Source of the DNA: Caulobacter vibrioides OR37
GTDB taxonomy: Bacteria; Pseudomonadota; Alphaproteobacteria; Caulobacterales; Caulobacteraceae
NCBI RefSeq assembly: GCF_000372645.1
Contig: NZ_APMP01000035.1
Coordinates: forward strand, 1 to 34,173
Direction of reading: 5' to 3'
DNA length: 34,173 bases
Made by a program: the position numbers and the translations under genes. This document shows, in pieces, positions 32,301-34,173 of the stretch. Every line of letters starts with the position of its first letter. Within the stretch, counting starts at the first letter, position 1. The notes beneath the pieces are model-generated. The model saw only the letters and a list, made by a program, of their open reading frames with translations. It did no database searches and had not been told where the DNA came from.

Positions 32301-32548
32301 GCGGTTCTCCGGAAAAGGCTGAGAACAGCCAGAAACAGGATCGCGCCTACGCTGGACACGACCAGCTCTCCGGCGAAGCCGGGCAGATGCAGGTCGATGC
32401 GCGAGGCGATGAACGCTCCGATGTACGAGCCGATGACGCCGATCAAGAGCTTGATGAACAGCGAGTGGTGGCGCGCCAGGACAAGGTCGGCGATCCAGCC
32501 GGCCAGGATGCCGATCACCGCCGCCGCGAATACGCCCATGCCGCTCAT
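32297..32548 (-). CDS. GlsB/YeaQ/YmgE-family stress-associated membrane protein
   Basis: 83 residues. Three glycine-rich membrane helices (VFAAAVIGILAGWIADLVLA; FIKLLIGVIGSYIGAFIA; ELVVSSVGAILFLAVLSLF) in the family layout, with the conserved GWIADLV near residues 17-23. Family members are often induced in stress and have no known activity. Start ATG at 32548 (MSGMGVF) opens the first helix; the very long frame upstream overlaps ctaA on the other strand and is not real. Coupled to the DUF2842 gene. Confidence 0.88.
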   Translation of the reverse strand: MSGMGVFAAAVIGILAGWIADLVLARHHSLFIKLLIGVIGSYIGAFIASRIDLHLPGFAGELVVSSVGAILFLAVLSLFRRTA

Positions 32549-32692
32549 GCTGGTCTCTGCCCCCGAATGTCCGCTTCTCGCATGAACGCGCGACGTCGTC
32601 ATGCCAGACCACGCGAACATTGCCCCGAGCGTCCGGCGGGCGTAGGGAAGACATGCCGCATTTCGGCCCAGAAGTGACGCTTTTCCGATCCC

Positions 32693-33724
32693 ATGACGTC
32701 TTTCCTGCGTTCCGACCGCTCGCGCGCCGTCGCGATCTGGCTGTTCATCGTCGCCGCCATGGTCTTTTCCATGGTCGTCGTCGGCGGAGCCACTCGCCTG
32801 ACCGGCTCTGGCCTCTCGATCACCCAGTGGAAGCCGATCATGGGCGCTCTGCCGCCCCTGTCGGATCAGGCCTGGCGCGAGAGCTTCGAGCTCTACAAGA
32901 AGATCCCTCAGTTCAAGCTGGTGAACCCCGACATGACGCTGGAGGGGTACAAGGGCATCTTTTGGTGGGAGTGGGCGCACCGCCTGCTGGGCCGCACGGT
33001 GGGCGCGGCCTTCGCGATTCCCTTCGTCGTCTTCCTGATCCGTCGCGATATTCCGCGCCGCCTGATCTGGCGCTGCGCGGCGATGCTGGGGCTGGGCGGG
33101 CTGCAAGGCCTCGTGGGCTGGTGGATGGTCTCCAGCGGCCTTTCCGAGCGTGTCTCGGTGGCGCCCGAGCGCCTGATGATCCATCTGAGCCTGGCCCTGA
33201 CCCTGTTCGTGGTGCTGATCTGGACGGGCCTGGACGCCTGGAACGGCTCGCCGCGCGTCGAGGAACGCTCCAAATGGCGCGGCTGGGCGCTGGCTTTCCT
33301 GGCGGCGGTGTTCTTCCAGTGCATGTTGGGGGCGCTGGTCGCCGGCAATCACGCGGGTCTGGTCTATAACGACTGGCCGCTGATGAATGGTCATGTCTTC
33401 CCGGCCGACTATGCCGGTCACGGCCTATGGGGCACGCTGGCCCACAGCCAGGGCGCGGTGCAACTGCACCACCGGCTGATGGCCTATCTGCTGTTCTTCT
33501 GCGGCATCGCCGTCGGTGTCGTCGCCGGGCGCGATCGGCTGTTGGCCGGCGGGGCCAAGGCCGTGGCGATGGCGGTGGCGATCGTGGTCACCCTACAGGC
33601 CGCCTTGGGCGTCTGGACGCTGATGGCCCAGGCGCCGATCGCGCTCGGCGTGCTGCACCAGGCGGGCGCGGCGCTGCTGCTGGCGACCGCGACGGTCTTC
33701 GCCTGGCGCGTGCGGCGGCCCTGA
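32693..33724 (+). CDS. ctaA: Heme A synthase CtaA (COX15 type)
   Basis: 343 residues with about eight membrane helices in two related halves. Oxidises heme O to heme A for aa3-type cytochrome oxidase. Four candidate heme-ligand histidines sit in matching helices: H96 (WEWAHRLLGR), H164 (LMIHLSLAL), H260 (QLHHRLMAY) and H322 (VLHQAGAAL). GGATRLTGSGLSITQWKPI (31-49) and VYNDWPLMNG are also family marks. The length and absence of the loop cysteine pair fit the alphaproteobacterial/mitochondrial group. The ribosome binding site is weak. No oxidase genes adjoin. Confidence 0.96.
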   Translation: MTSFLRSDRSRAVAIWLFIVAAMVFSMVVVGGATRLTGSGLSITQWKPIMGALPPLSDQAWRESFELYKKIPQFKLVNPDMTLEGYKGIFWWEWAHRLLGRTVGAAFAIPFVVFLIRRDIPRRLIWRCAAMLGLGGLQGLVGWWMVSSGLSERVSVAPERLMIHLSLALTLFVVLIWTGLDAWNGSPRVEERSKWRGWALAFLAAVFFQCMLGALVAGNHAGLVYNDWPLMNGHVFPADYAGHGLWGTLAHSQGAVQLHHRLMAYLLFFCGIAVGVVAGRDRLLAGGAKAVAMAVAIVVTLQAALGVWTLMAQAPIALGVLHQAGAALLLATATVFAWRVRRP

Positions 33725-33793
33725 CACAGTCTCGGCTTTGTCGCGACGCAGAAGCCGAGGCTCATGGAGAGCGGCGGAGCCGCCCCACCAAAA

Positions 33794-33976
33794 CCCTCTC
33801 CCGTCGAGAGGGCGGGGCCCGCCGCCGTAGGCGGTGGGAGGGTGAGGGATTTCACCGCTGGCCGGGAACACACGGATCTTTTCGCACGGCGGATCTTCGA
33901 GGGCTTGTTCGGAGAGGGCGTGGCCCCTCACCCTCCCGCGCTTCGCGCGGGTCCCTCCCTCTCCCCGAGGAGAGGG
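33794..33976. repeat. 183-bp inverted-repeat element with hairpins in both arms
   Basis: Left arm (33794-33848) and right arm (33925-33976) are inverted repeats: GGGAGGGTGAGGG pairs with CCCTCACCCTCCC, and the outer ends carry CCCTCTC / GAGAGGG. Each arm holds its own inner hairpin (CCGCC-GTA-GGCGG on the left; CCCGCGC-TTC-GCGCGGG on the right) with different sequence, as if the stem is conserved but the loop is not. The 76 bp in between is non-coding. Looks like a mobile or dispersed intergenic palindrome after ctaA. Confidence 0.8.
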
Positions 33977-34173
33977 CGGTATGGGGATTGAAGGCGCTCT
34001 GTCCTCGGAATTCGTGATCTCGAGCCCCGAGAAATCAACGCCTTGTCGATTTTGCACGCCCGCCAATCCTCGGCGTTCAGCGCCGCTCCATAATCACAGC
34101 CATCCCCGTCGCGGGGGAGGGCGTTTGGATCCGGCCCAAAACGGCGGCGGGGCTAGGTTGAGCGGGGCCGCGA
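33977..34173. other. Right-edge region with no supported gene
   Basis: I see no credible gene or RNA in these last 197 bp. Overlapping frames are shadows of repeat arms or lack ribosome binding sites. A gene may begin or end just beyond the edge. Confidence 0.4.

Noticed and set aside
33731..33759. Hairpin CTCGGCTT / AAGCCGAG after ctaA as an intrinsic terminator
   Set aside because: Loop is 13 nt and no T-run follows; at best a weak stop.

Overview
The window is GC-rich, densely packed and reads as a core chromosomal segment of an alphaproteobacterium, most likely a Caulobacter species or a close relative in Caulobacteraceae. Pointers are an ALA synthase (C4 heme route), a MucR/Ros regulator, a CBP3-type cytochrome bc1 chaperone, a mitochondrial-type CtaA, ihfA next to a MerR gene, a large TonB-dependent receptor, two-subunit glycyl-tRNA synthetase, a K+-independent proton pyrophosphatase, and alphaproteobacterial intergenic palindromes. 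This placement rests on protein recognition alone; no database search was run.

Layout. 1-450: start of an ammonium transporter and its PII regulator (minus strand). 839-3624: a small secreted protein converging on a TonB-dependent receptor. 3977-7008: glyQ-glyS. 7009-7676: two near-identical 112-bp inverted-repeat elements flanking a broken GIY-YIG nuclease gene. 7677-10250: diheme cytochrome c lipoprotein and a PF10118 putative metalloenzyme, divergent from a TetR regulator. 10247-13811 (minus): NUDIX hydrolase, hemB, a Baeyer-Villiger-type flavin monooxygenase and a DUF2147 protein. 14061-17711 (plus): isobutyryl-CoA dehydrogenase, histidine phosphatase, 3-hydroxyisobutyryl-CoA hydrolase (valine breakdown) and a lipoprotein with a methyltransferase fold. 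18012-19785: hemA converging on mucR. 19947-23732 (plus): glyA, nrdR, ribH, nusB, thiL. 23845-26719: small secreted protein and hppA. 27111-31850: bamE (minus), then CBP3 chaperone, DUF177, plsX, fabH, ihfA and a MerR regulator. 31926-32002: tRNA-Pro(GGG) with a clear promoter and terminator. 32064-33724: two small membrane proteins (minus) and ctaA. 33725-34173: a large inverted-repeat element and otherwise no gene I can support.

The genes make a loose theme of glycine, heme and respiration: glyQS charges tRNA with glycine, glyA makes glycine, hemA condenses glycine with succinyl-CoA, hemB takes the next heme step, ctaA makes heme A, and a cytochrome c and a bc1 chaperone use or assemble heme proteins. 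Nitrogen status (PII/AmtB), phospholipid and fatty acid initiation (plsX-fabH), riboflavin/thiamine steps and valine catabolism are the other functions.

I see no prophage, CRISPR array, intact transposase or obvious defence system. The most unusual items are the repeat-nuclease-repeat unit at 7038-7648, a hairpin that would cover the ribosome binding site of the cytochrome c lipoprotein, a lumazine synthase with altered substrate-site residues, a MucR lacking one usual zinc ligand, a methyltransferase-fold lipoprotein, and a structured region ahead of hemA.
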